This document shows, in pieces, positions 54,590 to 63,738 of a stretch of DNA of 64,000 nt. Origin of the DNA: DASRDU01 sp035560235 (GTDB taxonomy: Bacteria > Acidobacteriota > Blastocatellia > RBC074); contig DATMAG010000050.1 of NCBI GenBank assembly GCA_035560235.1, positions 1-64,000 of the forward strand, in the 5' to 3' direction. How positions within the stretch are numbered: position 1 is the first letter of the stretch; each line of letters starts with the position of its first letter. The notes under the pieces were generated by a model that had not been told where the DNA came from, made no database searches, and saw only the letters and a program-made list of their open reading frames with translations. The translations under genes and the position numbers were made by a program.

Positions 54590-55723
54590 TCAGCCCAGGC
54601 AGAACAATTTGCCGTCCTGCGACCCGATCACGATGCGACCCAGGGCCAGCGCGGGTGAAGCCGAAATCGCGCTCCCGGCATTGAACTCCCAGAGCTTCGT
54701 CCCTTTCGCCAGATCAAGCACATAAAACCGCCCGTCGTTCGAACCCACATAAACGCGGCCTTCCGCAATGGTCGGTGACGATTCAACACGCGCTCTGGTC
54801 GTGAATGTCCAGATGGCTTTGCCCGTCGCGGCGTCCAGGCAGTGAATCAGCTTGTCGCGCCCGCCGATGACGACCTTGCCCGCTGCTACGGCTGGCGATG
54901 AATAAAACGGAAACTGCCGCTGCGGATGTTCGTAATGCCACGCGATGCGCCGCGACTGCAGGCTGATCGAGATGACCTCGTTTTCATAAAGTCCGAAATA
55001 AACCGCCCCGTTCATCACGGCAGGCGACGAACCGGCCTGCCCGCCGATGGGAACTCTGAAGAGTTCGCGCCCGGTCGCCACGCGAATCGCGTGAAAAAAA
55101 GCATCGCATCCGGCGACATAAGCCACGCCGTCAACCACGCTCGGCGTCGCATGCACCGGGCCTTCAGTTCTGAGCTTCCACGCCACCGAGCCGTTGCTTG
55201 TGTTCAGGCAGTAAAGATGCCCGTCGTAAGAACCGATCAGCACCTTGTCGCCTGCGACGACCGGCGACGATTTGATTTCGCCGCCTGTTTTGAACGTCCA
55301 TTTTTTGCTGCCGTTCTGCGCGTTGACCGCGTGAAAGGTTCCGGCCAGATCGCCGATGTAAACCACGCCACCGGCAACCGCAGGCGAAGATTCACCGATG
55401 CCGTCTTTGGTCGTCAGGTACTTCCACTTCGCCTGCCCGGTCTGAAAATCAATCGCCAGCAGTTCGCCCGAAGCCGAACCGACATAAACCGTGTTGTCGG
55501 CAATTGCCGCCGATGATTCAATGGGTTCACCCGCCTCGTAAGTCCAGAGCAGCTTCGGCGTCGCCGTCATCGTGGACGACGAAACGCCCGTCAATAAAGG
55601 CTCGCCGCGAAACTGCGGCCACGCGCCCCAGTGCGCCTGGGCAAAGGCCGGATGAAAGGCAAAAGGCAAAAGGCAAAGGGCAAAAGGCAAAAGGAGTTTG
55701 CTGATGCCTTTGATTGCTGCCAC
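54590..55723 (-). CDS. Secreted PQQ-type beta-propeller protein (1)
   Basis: The 377-aa product (GTG at 55723) starts MAAIKGISK followed by LLLPFALCLLPFAFHPAFAQ, a good signal peptide, part of which is encoded by the AAAAGGC tandem repeat. The rest is a run of WD/PQQ-like blades (WPQFRGEPLLTGV, SSAAIADNTVYVGSASGELLAIDFQTGQAKW, VIGGRDKLIHCLDAATGKAIW). Such proteins are seen in BamB-like and quinoprotein-like folds; no catalytic Asp/Glu set for PQQ enzymes is evident, so it may be a structural or assembly protein. The frame extends to 55951, but that part is translated repeat DNA (LGAQASLPA) and is rejected. Confidence 0.8.
   Translation of the reverse strand: MAAIKGISKLLLPFALCLLPFAFHPAFAQAHWGAWPQFRGEPLLTGVSSSTMTATPKLLWTYEAGEPIESSAAIADNTVYVGSASGELLAIDFQTGQAKWKYLTTKDGIGESSPAVAGGVVYIGDLAGTFHAVNAQNGSKKWTFKTGGEIKSSPVVAGDKVLIGSYDGHLYCLNTSNGSVAWKLRTEGPVHATPSVVDGVAYVAGCDAFFHAIRVATGRELFRVPIGGQAGSSPAVMNGAVYFGLYENEVISISLQSRRIAWHYEHPQRQFPFYSSPAVAAGKVVIGGRDKLIHCLDAATGKAIWTFTTRARVESSPTIAEGRVYVGSNDGRFYVLDLAKGTKLWEFNAGSAISASPALALGRIVIGSQDGKLFCLG
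55655..55694. repeat. AAAAGGC heptamer tandem repeat (family E) inside a coding region
   Basis: About six degenerate copies of the 7-nt unit AAAAGGC lie in a row on the plus strand. Read on the minus strand they encode LLLPFALCLLPFAF, the hydrophobic core of the signal peptide of the gene ending at 54590. Confidence 0.9.
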
Positions 55724-55751
55724 AGCTTCAAGGAAAAAAGCGGCGCGCGGG

Positions 55752-55848
55752 ACTCCCTGGGAGCGCAGGCATCCCTGCCTGCCCGGCTTCGACAAGAGGA
55801 TTTTTATCGGTAGACAGGCAGGCAGGGATGCCTGCGCTCCCAGGGAGT
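55752..55848. repeat. Perfect 32-bp inverted repeat with 33-nt loop (family H)
   Basis: Arms 55752-55783 (starting ACTCCCTGGGAGCGCAGGCA) and 55817-55848 (ending GCTCCCAGGGAGT) are exact reverse complements. Within the arm, short internal palindromes (CCCTGGGA, GCAGG...CCTGC) give further folding. It lies between the PQQ gene and the alcohol dehydrogenase, both on the minus strand. Confidence 0.95.
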
Positions 55849-55878
55849 GAATCAGGATCTTTGAATTATGCTGTTTCA

Positions 55879-57024
55879 TCAGTATGCCCATTCGTAGACC
55901 TCCAAAGCTCCGGCGGCATGCCACTGTTTCGGATTGAATGTTCCTGTCCATTGTTTCGCTGCTTCTGCGGCCAGCGCCGACAGGTCGCTGCGCGGCACGC
56001 CGATATGTTGCAGACGCTGCGGCAGTCCGCCTGCGACAGCAAATCGTTCGAGCCTGCGCGCCAGGCTTTCGCCCGGATTGTCATGGCTGATTTCGTCGCC
56101 CGATATTTTCAGCAGTTCAGCGTAACGTTCAGCGACGACCGGTGAATTCCAGCGCACGACGGACGGCAGCATCAGCGCAATCGCCGCGCCGTGCGTTGTG
56201 CCGTAACGCGCCGTCAGCGGATTGGCGCAGGCGTGCGTCGCGCCGAGCATCGAATTTTCAATCGCCGCGCCCGCGAAGTAAGCCCCAAGCTGCATTGCCG
56301 CGCGCGCTTCGATGTCATTCGGACAATCAAGCGCGCGCTGATAACTGCCCGCGAGCAGCCGCCACGCTTCACGCGCATACATTTCAGAAAGCGGATTGCG
56401 TTTCGTCGTGACAAAGGTTTCGACTGCGTGCGCGATGGCGTCATAGCCTGCTGTCGCCGTCAGCGATTGCGGCTGCGTCACGGTCAGCCGCGGATCAAGC
56501 AGCGCCATCTGAAACGCGGCTTTCGGATCACCGCACGCCATCTTGACGTGCGTTTCAGCGTCAGAAATCAGCGCATAAGTCTGCGCTTCGCTGCCCGTCC
56601 CTGAAGTCGTCGGAATCCCGATCATCGGCAGCAATGGCCGCGCAGCTTTCCCGTAGCCCCGATAGTCTTTCATCGTGCCGCCATTGGTCAGCACAAAGTT
56701 GATGCCTTTGGCCGTATCGAGCGAACTGCCGCCGCCCAGCCCGATGATCGAATCAACGCCGAGCGGGGCAGCGAATGCGCGCCCGGCTTCGATCATCGCC
56801 GTGTCAGGATTTTCGCTGAAATCGTGAAAGGTGAAAACTTCGACGCCTGCGGCGCGCAGCAGCCTGACCGCTTCAGCAACATAACCGCAGGCAATCATCC
56901 CGCGATCAGCGATGAGCAGCGTGCGCTGAAAGCCCGCTTCACGCGACAATTCACCAAGCCGCGCCAGCGTGCCTGCGCCAAAAATCATTCTGGTTCGGGG
57001 TTGAGCATCGAACGGCGGGAACAT
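55879..57024 (-). CDS. Iron-containing alcohol dehydrogenase
   Basis: The 381-aa product is a group III (Fe-ADH) enzyme: NAD-binding GLGGGSSLDTAKGINF, metal ligands in GYDAIAHAVETF (His) and GATHACANPLTARYGTTHGAAIALMLP (His residues), and the IGIPTTSGTGSEAQTYALIS segment, where GTGSE is a family hallmark. It oxidises alcohols or reduces aldehydes with NAD(P)H; substrate unknown. The length is normal. The ribosome site is weak. It stands between two palindromic repeats. Confidence 0.94.
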   Translation of the reverse strand: MFPPFDAQPRTRMIFGAGTLARLGELSREAGFQRTLLIADRGMIACGYVAEAVRLLRAAGVEVFTFHDFSENPDTAMIEAGRAFAAPLGVDSIIGLGGGSSLDTAKGINFVLTNGGTMKDYRGYGKAARPLLPMIGIPTTSGTGSEAQTYALISDAETHVKMACGDPKAAFQMALLDPRLTVTQPQSLTATAGYDAIAHAVETFVTTKRNPLSEMYAREAWRLLAGSYQRALDCPNDIEARAAMQLGAYFAGAAIENSMLGATHACANPLTARYGTTHGAAIALMLPSVVRWNSPVVAERYAELLKISGDEISHDNPGESLARRLERFAVAGGLPQRLQHIGVPRSDLSALAAEAAKQWTGTFNPKQWHAAGALEVYEWAY

Positions 57025-57075
57025 CGGGATAACAGCGAGCAGTTATATCAGAATGCGCAAAACCGGCAGACATCG

Positions 57076-57165
57076 ATCAACCACGAAGAAACGAAGAACA
57101 CGAAGAACAGCTTTCAGGCGCTGATGATTGTTTATCTTCGTGCTCTTCGTTTCTTCGTGGTTGAT
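57076..57165. repeat. Palindromic repeat, ACGAAGAAC type (family C, copy 2)
   Basis: The left arm 57076-57106 (ATCAACCACGAAGAAACGAA and on) and right arm 57135-57165 (ending TTTCTTCGTGGTTGAT) match in inverse at 30 of 31 positions around a 28-nt loop. The arm is a run of 9-nt units (CACGAAGAA, ACGAAGAAC, ACGAAGA). It lies between the alcohol dehydrogenase start and the stop of the CxxCH protein. Confidence 0.94.
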
Positions 57166-57204
57166 TCTGTCTTTTCATGTTTTGAAAACCAGTCGTCCTG
57201 CTGA

Positions 57205-57951
57205 CTACTTACTGTTGAGTGCAGTCAGGCGCGCTGAGAGTCGGCCTGCGTCGTGGCAGGTCAGACAGGTGACGCTGGTGTTGATTGCGGCCTTCGGATT
57301 CGCTTTCCATTTCCTGGCGACAGGTTCATAGGGAGTGTCGCGCAGCGATTCAAGAATGCGGTCGAGGTACTGCGTCATTTCAGTCGTGCGCCCGGTGCGC
57401 TGCGCCGACTGTGCGAGGCCGCCGAGCAGTTCGCCGCGAATGTGAACGGGCAGCTTGTCAACAAAGGCTGACTGCTGCTTCCACATTACCTGATAAGCCT
57501 CCCACGCCTGCGCCCACGCGGCGGCGCGGTACTGCTCCGGCAGCCGGTCGGCAAAGACTGAGTAACTGCCGCCGAGAACGGCAAAGACTCCGCCATTATT
57601 CGGGCCGGCTTCACGGGCCTGCGCAAACAGATCAAGCGCCTGCTGGTATTTCTGCTCAAATTCATCGCGGCGATTGGCTTCAAGCGCAATGACAGCGCGG
57701 TAGAGCGTTGCGCCGCCCTTCCACGCCAGCAGTTCAGCTTTGGCCGCCGGACGTTTTTCAAGCAGCGCCTCGATGTTTCTTTCGCCTCTGGCCAGGCGCG
57801 TCAGATCATTGCTCAGAAATCCGGCAAAGATGTCCTCGCGCACGAGCGTGTGAATCGTCAGCCGCGCATCAGCAAGCGGCGGCTCAGGCGACTGAGCCAC
57901 TGCCGCCGTCACGAACAAGACAGCCAGCAGAATTCTGCCGAGAGTTTTCAT
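57205..57951 (-). CDS. Secreted helical protein with C-terminal CxxCH heme-binding motif
   Basis: From ATG 57951 the 248-aa product has a signal peptide (TLGRILLAVLFVTAAVAQS), a mainly helical middle (RNIEALLEKRPAAKAELLAWKGGATLY, EFEQKYQQALDLFAQAREAGPN) resembling a TPR-like fold, and CLTCH 20 residues from the C-terminus (SVTCLTCHDAGRLSARL). One such motif binds heme c covalently; a single motif at the very end of a protein is unusual. I do not recognise a named family. No other cytochrome gene is adjacent. Confidence 0.65.
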   Translation of the reverse strand: MKTLGRILLAVLFVTAAVAQSPEPPLADARLTIHTLVREDIFAGFLSNDLTRLARGERNIEALLEKRPAAKAELLAWKGGATLYRAVIALEANRRDEFEQKYQQALDLFAQAREAGPNNGGVFAVLGGSYSVFADRLPEQYRAAAWAQAWEAYQVMWKQQSAFVDKLPVHIRGELLGGLAQSAQRTGRTTEMTQYLDRILESLRDTPYEPVARKWKANPKAAINTSVTCLTCHDAGRLSARLTALNSK

Positions 57952-58037
57952 GATTCTGTGCCTCCTTAGTGGAAACTCTAACGACACAGCCGCGTTCAGG
58001 GTTTCGGCTTTATCATCCGATAATCAGCGCGATGGAT

Positions 58038-58514
58038 TTACAGTTTGATCCTGACGGGGAAGGCAGGGCAGAGAGCTGATTTCTTCAGTTTGCCCTGCGC
58101 CGAGTAAAAACTCACTGCGCCATATTCATCGCAGAACCAGACTTCCTTTGCGCCTTTGTCAAAGTAAAGCTGTCGTTTCTCTGACATCTCCTTTTGAGAA
58201 TTGCTCTCAGAGACGATCTCGACGCAGATTTCAGGGGCAATGGAACAGGCAATTTCATTTTTGATTCGGCGCACTCTGGTCGGCGAGGCCCAGGCCACAT
58301 CAGCAACCTTTACGCCTTTACTCGTTTCAATGGCGCATTCAGTCAGCGGCTTTCCATTTTTCATCAGCCTGTTCAGCAGCGAACTGATTTCTCCCTGACA
58401 GATGGAATGCCAGACTTTGGTTGGAGACATAACCACCTGTCCTTCCTCGTTCAGTTCAATCTTGAAAGGCAGATTGTGGAGATGCGGATTTTCGACTACT
58501 TCCCGCCACTTCAT
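58038..58514 (-). CDS. Uma2 family (DUF820) PD-(D/E)XK endonuclease-like protein
   Basis: The 158-aa product shows the Uma2 pattern: VKVADVAWASP (Asp72), PEICVEIVSESNSQKEMSEKR (Glu99) and LYFDKGAKEVWFCDEYG near the end. The fold is that of restriction-endonuclease-like nucleases; the biological role is not known. It begins 18 nt after the upstream PQQ stop, so it is probably co-transcribed. A ribosome site GAAAGGA precedes the ATG. Confidence 0.9.
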   Translation of the reverse strand: MKWREVVENPHLHNLPFKIELNEEGQVVMSPTKVWHSICQGEISSLLNRLMKNGKPLTECAIETSKGVKVADVAWASPTRVRRIKNEIACSIAPEICVEIVSESNSQKEMSEKRQLYFDKGAKEVWFCDEYGAVSFYSAQGKLKKSALCPAFPVRIKL

Positions 58515-58532
58515 GTGATCAGATCCTTTCGG

Positions 58533-60038
58533 CTACGGCACAGCCTTGTTTGGCGCTTCAGTTTTGGGCGGAGTTGATGATGCGCCCTGGGCGAGCGCGA
58601 AAAGCTGATTGCGGTTCATAATGAACAGCGCGCCGTTCGCCGGAACCGGAGTCGCATAGACTGAACTGCCCATATTCAGTTCGCCCAGCACTTTTTTCTC
58701 TTTGCCGTGCTGCAACACCACTACGTCGCCGTCTTCATCACCAAGATAGACCCTGCCGTCAACGACGAGCGGCGAACCCCACATCGCGGCAAACATATCG
58801 TGCGTCCAGTAGGGCTTGCCTGTCTTTGCGTCCAGGCAGTGCAGGAAGCCGCTGAAATCGGGGTAATAGACCAGACCGTCAACAATCGCGGCGGTTGAAA
58901 TCGAACGGCGAATCTTGTCGTAATGCCAGACCAGGCCCGATTGCGTGATGTCGCCGCGTTTGGTCGGATCAATGCAGTAAAGATGACCGACGCCTTCGCC
59001 GTGTTCAGGATCCTGACCGTTGGCGATATAAACTTTGCCATCGTAAATCACCGGAGTGCTGATGACTTCGTTGCGCGTCTTGGGCCATTTTGAATCCTTC
59101 GGGTTGGTGTCGAACTCCCACAGCTTCTTGCCGCTCACGGCGTCATAACCGCGCACCCAGCCGTCGCCCTGACCATGCACGACCTGCACGACATCACCGA
59201 TTTTGCCGACCGCAGGCGATGACCACTGACCGTGCAGGATGCGATCTTCAACTGAGTTGTCCTCCCAGACCAGTTTGCCGGTGTTCTTGTTGAGCGCAAT
59301 GATTGACGGCGCTTTGGGCGAGGGAATGTTGACGTGGCTTTCGTCCTGGCCATTCGAGGTGCAGATGTAGAGCAGATCGCCGTAAACGACGGGCGATGAG
59401 TTGGACATATTGTGCGGCTGCGAGCCGACCTCTTCCATCATGTCGAACTTCCAGATGATGTCGGCGTCGGTTTTGCTCGTGAACTTTTCATCCTTGAACG
59501 GGCCGTTGTTTTCGCCGTCGCGGAAGCCTTTGGCGTCAAGGCACATCACTTCGCAGCGGTTGTTGACGTAATAGACTTTGCCGCCTTCAACCAGCGGAGA
59601 AGAGCAGACGCCCTGATACGGCCAGTCGTTGACGCGGCCTGCGGGGAGCTTTTCATTGGCCTGCTGCCAGAGAAACTCGCCGGTCTTTTCATCAAAGGCC
59701 ATCAGCACGCCGCGATCACCCGGCTGTTTCGGGTCGCGCAGCCCTTCGTTGTTCGTGCCGACATAGACCTGACCACCGGCGACCACCGGATTGCCGTAGC
59801 TTTGCGAACCGAGCGAGGCGACCCATTTGACGTTTTTGCCGGTCCTGACGTCCCACTCGGTCGGCAGTCCCTTCATATTTGAAACCATGTTGCGATCCGG
59901 CGTACCGCCCCACATCGGCCAGTCGCCGCCGCCCGGATCAGAGGCAGACACAAGCCTGCCTGAGCAGAGCGCGCCAGCCGCAATGACCAGCGCCAAAGCC
60001 GTAATGAACAGAACTGATCTCGACGCATTTGATTTCAT
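58533..60038 (-). CDS. Secreted PQQ-type beta-propeller protein (2)
   Basis: The 501-aa product has an N-terminal signal/anchor (SVLFITALALVIAAGALCSG), the sequence GDWPMWGGTPDRNMVSNMKG and then repeated blades with W-x-F/Y patterns (VLMAFDEKTGEFLWQQ, IIALNKNTGKLVWED, GYDAVSGKKLWEF, LYCIDPTKRGDITQSGLVW, LHCLDAKTGKPYWTHD). The W-x-x-x-G-G/R start motif is shared with the propeller proteins at 54590, 60409 and 63735. Its function is not known. Confidence 0.9.
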   Translation of the reverse strand: MKSNASRSVLFITALALVIAAGALCSGRLVSASDPGGGDWPMWGGTPDRNMVSNMKGLPTEWDVRTGKNVKWVASLGSQSYGNPVVAGGQVYVGTNNEGLRDPKQPGDRGVLMAFDEKTGEFLWQQANEKLPAGRVNDWPYQGVCSSPLVEGGKVYYVNNRCEVMCLDAKGFRDGENNGPFKDEKFTSKTDADIIWKFDMMEEVGSQPHNMSNSSPVVYGDLLYICTSNGQDESHVNIPSPKAPSIIALNKNTGKLVWEDNSVEDRILHGQWSSPAVGKIGDVVQVVHGQGDGWVRGYDAVSGKKLWEFDTNPKDSKWPKTRNEVISTPVIYDGKVYIANGQDPEHGEGVGHLYCIDPTKRGDITQSGLVWHYDKIRRSISTAAIVDGLVYYPDFSGFLHCLDAKTGKPYWTHDMFAAMWGSPLVVDGRVYLGDEDGDVVVLQHGKEKKVLGELNMGSSVYATPVPANGALFIMNRNQLFALAQGASSTPPKTEAPNKAVP

Positions 60039-60059
60039 AATGATTCCCTGTCTGATCTC

Positions 60060-60422
60060 TCAGTGTTTGCCGTTCCGGTTTTCGCTGATGTAGCGTTCGA
60101 CCACAATAATAAAGGTATCAAGTCGCTCGGCCAGCTCCTTCATCTTCCGATCAAGTTCTTTCATCCGCTGATCAGCTTCTTTCTGTCTGATGTGAGAATC
60201 GCCGATCAGTGCCGTCAGCCCGGTAATGGCCTGCAACATGACGTCAATCTGTGACTGCTGTTTTTCCTGCTGCTCCTGAAACCTGTCCTGCCGTTCCTGA
60301 AGCCTGTCCTGTCGCTCGGCAATATCCTTGAGCTTGAAGCCAAGCTCCATCATATCGCTGGCAAAGGCTTCCTGCTGTTTCTCGAACAGTTCCCTGCGCC
60401 GGTTGATTTCATCGCCGCTCAT
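60060..60422 (-). CDS. Small coiled-coil protein, unknown function
   Basis: From ATG 60422 the 120-aa product is almost all helix. Residues about 30-65 form a heptad-like Gln/Arg/Asp-rich run (ERQDRLQERQDRFQEQQEKQ), and a second charged helix (KEADQRMKELDRKMKELAER) follows near 80. It ends FIIVVERYISENRNGKH. No signal peptide. The start overlaps the end of the upstream PQQ gene by 14 nt; the frame extends to 60533, but within that gene. Similar small coiled-coil proteins are common next to Uma2-like genes in some phyla; I do not know their role. Confidence 0.75.
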   Translation of the reverse strand: MSGDEINRRRELFEKQQEAFASDMMELGFKLKDIAERQDRLQERQDRFQEQQEKQQSQIDVMLQAITGLTALIGDSHIRQKEADQRMKELDRKMKELAERLDTFIIVVERYISENRNGKH

Positions 60423-62697
60423 CGCGCGCTGCCTCCTGTTTGTTCGGGGTGACGGTGATGTTATCAAAAAAGACCTCGAAAGGCGCGTAGGCGTAAATGC
60501 CCGGACTGCCCTGGCGATTGCCGATGGGATCAACCCGTTCGATCATCCAGTTTTCAGGTTCAGTCTCGCCCCTGGCCCAGGCTTTGCCTCGCGCGCGGAC
60601 TTTGCCAGCGGGCAGGTTCTCGACGCGCAGCTTCAGGTGATACCAGGTGTCAGGCTTCCACTTGAACGGGATTCTGACGGTGCGGGTTGGTTCGATCTGC
60701 CACGATTCAAGTTCGAGCCGCTGCGAATTGCCAAAGAGCGCGAGTTCATAACGCTGCGCGACGATTCCGGCATCGCCCATCTGACGGCGTTTTTCGGTCG
60801 CGCGAACATCGGCTTCGATGGTGTAATCAGACCACGAAGCCGGGCCGATCAGCGAGCGCGTGCGCTGAAAGGCAGGCGGGTTCGGATTCTTGACCAGCAC
60901 TTTGCTGCCGTCCATTTCGCGCACGGCATATTTACCGTCGGCATTGAGCCAGGTCACAGGCACTTTGCCGGGCGCGAGCTTTTCAAAGTCTTCGGCTATC
61001 GGCAGCGGCGGAATCACGCGGACGCGCGTCACGCCGGTGACATTGCCGACAGCGGCTTTGATCATGCCGGCCTGCGCTCCGGCATCGGCGGCAGCAGTGA
61101 ATGAATTGTTCTGCGCCGTGCCTTTCAAGCCCTCAAGCGACCACGCGGCGTTTGCTTCTTCACGAATGAAGCGACCGTGATCGTCAAAGAGCCGAACTTT
61201 CAGCTTCGCCGTTTCGCCGGGTTTGACGAGCAGATCTGCGGGCACAACCTGCACGTGCGCGACTGCAGCGTTTGCCGGAGCGTTTTCAGTCACTGGTTTC
61301 TGAAAGGGCAGTGCGGGCGATTTGGTCTTTTTGCCGATGCAGTAGATGTTTTTCGTTGTGACCAGGTAGACGCGGCCACGCGACACGGCGACCGAAGCGA
61401 TGATCTGTTCGTTTGAGGCAATCAGGTCTTCGCCCAGGTCTGAGGCTTCGGTGGTTTTGATTTCCGGCTCAAGCTGATCCTGATCGAGAATCTGACAGCC
61501 GGTCGGGCCAGGCTTCAGGATGTAGAACTTTCCGTTCTCAGTGCCGACATAAATTTTGCCGTCGGCCAGCACCGGCGAGGCTTTCTGAATCGTGCCGAGT
61601 TTCTGCTGCCACAATTCCTTTCCGGTATTCACGTCAAAGGCGACTAAATTCGCAGCCGCATCAACCTGGTAATAACGATCACCGTCAATGACGGGCGAGG
61701 CCGGGCCAAGCTGATAGTTTCTGATCGCGTATTTGATCTGCTCTCTGCCGATGTTGCCTTTTGCCGTGGCATCAATCGCGGCGAGCAGTCCCATTTCGCT
61801 TGAATCAACATTTTCTTCCGGGTGAGAGATGAAAGCGGTCGTGCCTTTGAGGACAATGCCCTGGTTGATGCCGCGCTTGCTGACAACATAGCTCCAGACC
61901 GGTTCGCCCGTGTTGACCTTCAGGGCGTGAACCGCGCCGTCGCCGCCGCCAGCAATCATCAGCCGCGTGCCGTTGATCGTCGCCACAATCGGCGTGGAGT
62001 AGGTCGTGTCGTAAGGCCGCCCGCCCGGCGTGCTGATCCAGACGCACTCGCCGGTCAGTTTGTTGAAGGCGTAGAACCGATGCCGCCGCTGCGCCAGATC
62101 GCCAAAGCCGTCAGTCGGCATGCTGACGATGACCAGATCGCCTTCAATAATCGGTGAAACGGTGCGCCCGCCGTGCGTCGTCCACGCGCCGAATTCATCA
62201 GTCAGCGAGCGTTCCCACAGCAGCTTGCCGTCATAAGTGAGCGCCGTCAGCGTGCCGCAGGCTCCGAACGTGTAGACATTGCCCGTCGTCGGATCGCCCG
62301 CCGGAGATGACCACGCAATGCGGCGCGGCGGCACGTCGGTCGAATAGACATTCGACTTGTGTTCCCAGATGACCTTGCCCGTATCGGCGTCAAAAGCCAT
62401 CACGCGCTCCTGCATCGTTTCGCCGCTGCCCGATGAATTAAAGACGAAGACGCGATTGCCCATGACGATGGGCGCGGAACGGCCTCCGTAAGGAGCCTTC
62501 CAGACCAGGTTCTCGCCCTGTGGCGACCATTTTTCGGGCAGTCCCTTTTCCGCTGAAACACCGTCGCGTGCGGGGCCGCGCCATTCGGCCCAGTCGCTGC
62601 CGCTCGGCGTGTATTTTGCGGGCGCGGTGCGTTGCGCGGGAAAGAGGAACAAGGCGAGCAGCGAAAACGTAATGAAGCGTGCAAGCATGGCAGTCAT
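60409..62697 (-). CDS. Secreted PQQ-type beta-propeller protein (3) with C-terminal LamG-like domain
   Basis: The 762-aa product (start 62697; 62688 is possible) has a signal peptide (LARFITFSLLALFLFPAQ), the shared start SDWAEWRGPARDGVS, and PQQ-like blades to about residue 450 (VMAFDADTGKVIWEHKS, AFNKLTGECVWISTPGG, VAFDVNTGKELWQQKLG). A beta-sandwich follows (about 490-560, VVPADLLVKPGETAKLKVRL), then a C-terminal concanavalin-like domain (FEKLAPGKVPVTWLN ... FEVFFDNITVTPN). The gene is coupled to the coiled-coil gene. No enzymatic residues can be assigned. Confidence 0.88.
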   Translation of the reverse strand: MTAMLARFITFSLLALFLFPAQRTAPAKYTPSGSDWAEWRGPARDGVSAEKGLPEKWSPQGENLVWKAPYGGRSAPIVMGNRVFVFNSSGSGETMQERVMAFDADTGKVIWEHKSNVYSTDVPPRRIAWSSPAGDPTTGNVYTFGACGTLTALTYDGKLLWERSLTDEFGAWTTHGGRTVSPIIEGDLVIVSMPTDGFGDLAQRRHRFYAFNKLTGECVWISTPGGRPYDTTYSTPIVATINGTRLMIAGGGDGAVHALKVNTGEPVWSYVVSKRGINQGIVLKGTTAFISHPEENVDSSEMGLLAAIDATAKGNIGREQIKYAIRNYQLGPASPVIDGDRYYQVDAAANLVAFDVNTGKELWQQKLGTIQKASPVLADGKIYVGTENGKFYILKPGPTGCQILDQDQLEPEIKTTEASDLGEDLIASNEQIIASVAVSRGRVYLVTTKNIYCIGKKTKSPALPFQKPVTENAPANAAVAHVQVVPADLLVKPGETAKLKVRLFDDHGRFIREEANAAWSLEGLKGTAQNNSFTAAADAGAQAGMIKAAVGNVTGVTRVRVIPPLPIAEDFEKLAPGKVPVTWLNADGKYAVREMDGSKVLVKNPNPPAFQRTRSLIGPASWSDYTIEADVRATEKRRQMGDAGIVAQRYELALFGNSQRLELESWQIEPTRTVRIPFKWKPDTWYHLKLRVENLPAGKVRARGKAWARGETEPENWMIERVDPIGNRQGSPGIYAYAPFEVFFDNITVTPNKQEAARDERR

Positions 62698-62940
62698 CAC
62701 CGATTTTGGAAGATTGTTTACAGGAATCTGGATGCAGTGAACAAACAATACGAAATCAGCCTGATCCGGTTGCAGTTATTTCCCCGGAAGCATTGACTCC
62801 GCTGATCGCAAAATATAACCTGGGCACTTCAGAGTCAAGGAATCGGACTTCCCGGATCGCACCATCATCCTGATCAAGACTGCTGCCCGCTGCAATGATT
62901 CCACAGTTTTTGATGACACTGACAAGTAAGGAGGGAGGTT

Positions 62941-63738
62941 ATGCCGAAACTGCTCCTGCTCTGCCTGCTCGCTGTTCTGCTTCCGTTCGCCATCTCTGCT
63001 CAGGATCTTAACGATGAACTGCTCGCCGCCGCGCGCAAAAGCGATGTCGAGCGGGTCAAAGCCCTGCTCGCCAAAGGCGCGGACGTGAATGCCAAATCAC
63101 CTTACGGCGCGACGCCGCTCTTTTTCGCCTGTGATCGCGGCAGCGTCGAAGTTGTCAGGGTGCTGCTCGAAAACGGCGCGGATGCCAATGTCAGAGACAA
63201 GTTTTACGGCGCGACGCCGCTCGGCTGGGCGCTCGGCAAGGGCAAGCCTGAAATCATCCGGCTGCTGATTGAGAAGGGCGCGAAGGAGACTGACCAGGCA
63301 ATGAACTTTGCCGTCAATGGCAATCACCTCGAAGTCGCAAAGGCCGCGCTCGCCAAAGGCGGCTTCAAGCAGGAAGCGCTCGACAAATACCTGGCCATCG
63401 CCACGCGCAAGGGCAATACGGAAGTTGCTGAACTGCTCAAAGGCGCGGGCGCAAAACCGATGGCTGAATTTAAGGTTGATGCTGAAACACTGAAGCTTTA
63501 CGAAGGCACTTTCAAAAACGAAAACTTCACGCTGACCTTCAAAGTCAAAGATGGCAAACTGCTGGTCGCATCGAATGGTTTTGATTCGGAAATGATTCCG
63601 CTGCGGCAGCATACTTTTGAAGTCGAGCAGGCCAGTGGCATCACGGTCATTTTCAACCTCGAAGGCGACCGGGTCATCAGTCTGAACTGGAAGACCACAA
63701 ACGGCGAGGCTGTGCTGAAGAAAGGAGACGCGAAGTGA
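62941..63738 (+). CDS. Secreted ankyrin-repeat protein
   Basis: The 265-aa product has a signal peptide (KLLLLCLLAVLLPFAISAQ) and about four ankyrin units (LLAAARKSDVERVKALLAKG, GATPLFFACDRGSVEVVRVL, GATPLGWALGKGKPEIIRLL, and a degenerate one around AMNFAVNGNHLEVAK). A C-terminal beta-rich domain (YEGTFKNENFTLTFKVKDGK) resembles the small domain attached to some serine-hydrolase proteins. A very strong site AAGGAGGGAGG (62927-62937) precedes ATG 62941. The stop overlaps the next gene (GTGA). Confidence 0.9.
   Translation: MPKLLLLCLLAVLLPFAISAQDLNDELLAAARKSDVERVKALLAKGADVNAKSPYGATPLFFACDRGSVEVVRVLLENGADANVRDKFYGATPLGWALGKGKPEIIRLLIEKGAKETDQAMNFAVNGNHLEVAKAALAKGGFKQEALDKYLAIATRKGNTEVAELLKGAGAKPMAEFKVDAETLKLYEGTFKNENFTLTFKVKDGKLLVASNGFDSEMIPLRQHTFEVEQASGITVIFNLEGDRVISLNWKTTNGEAVLKKGDAK

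Noticed and set aside
55724..55951. N-terminal extension of the PQQ protein (peptide LGAQASLPA and on)
   Set aside because: It is translated family-H palindrome DNA and would place the signal peptide 76 residues inside the protein; GTG 55723 gives a normal signal peptide.
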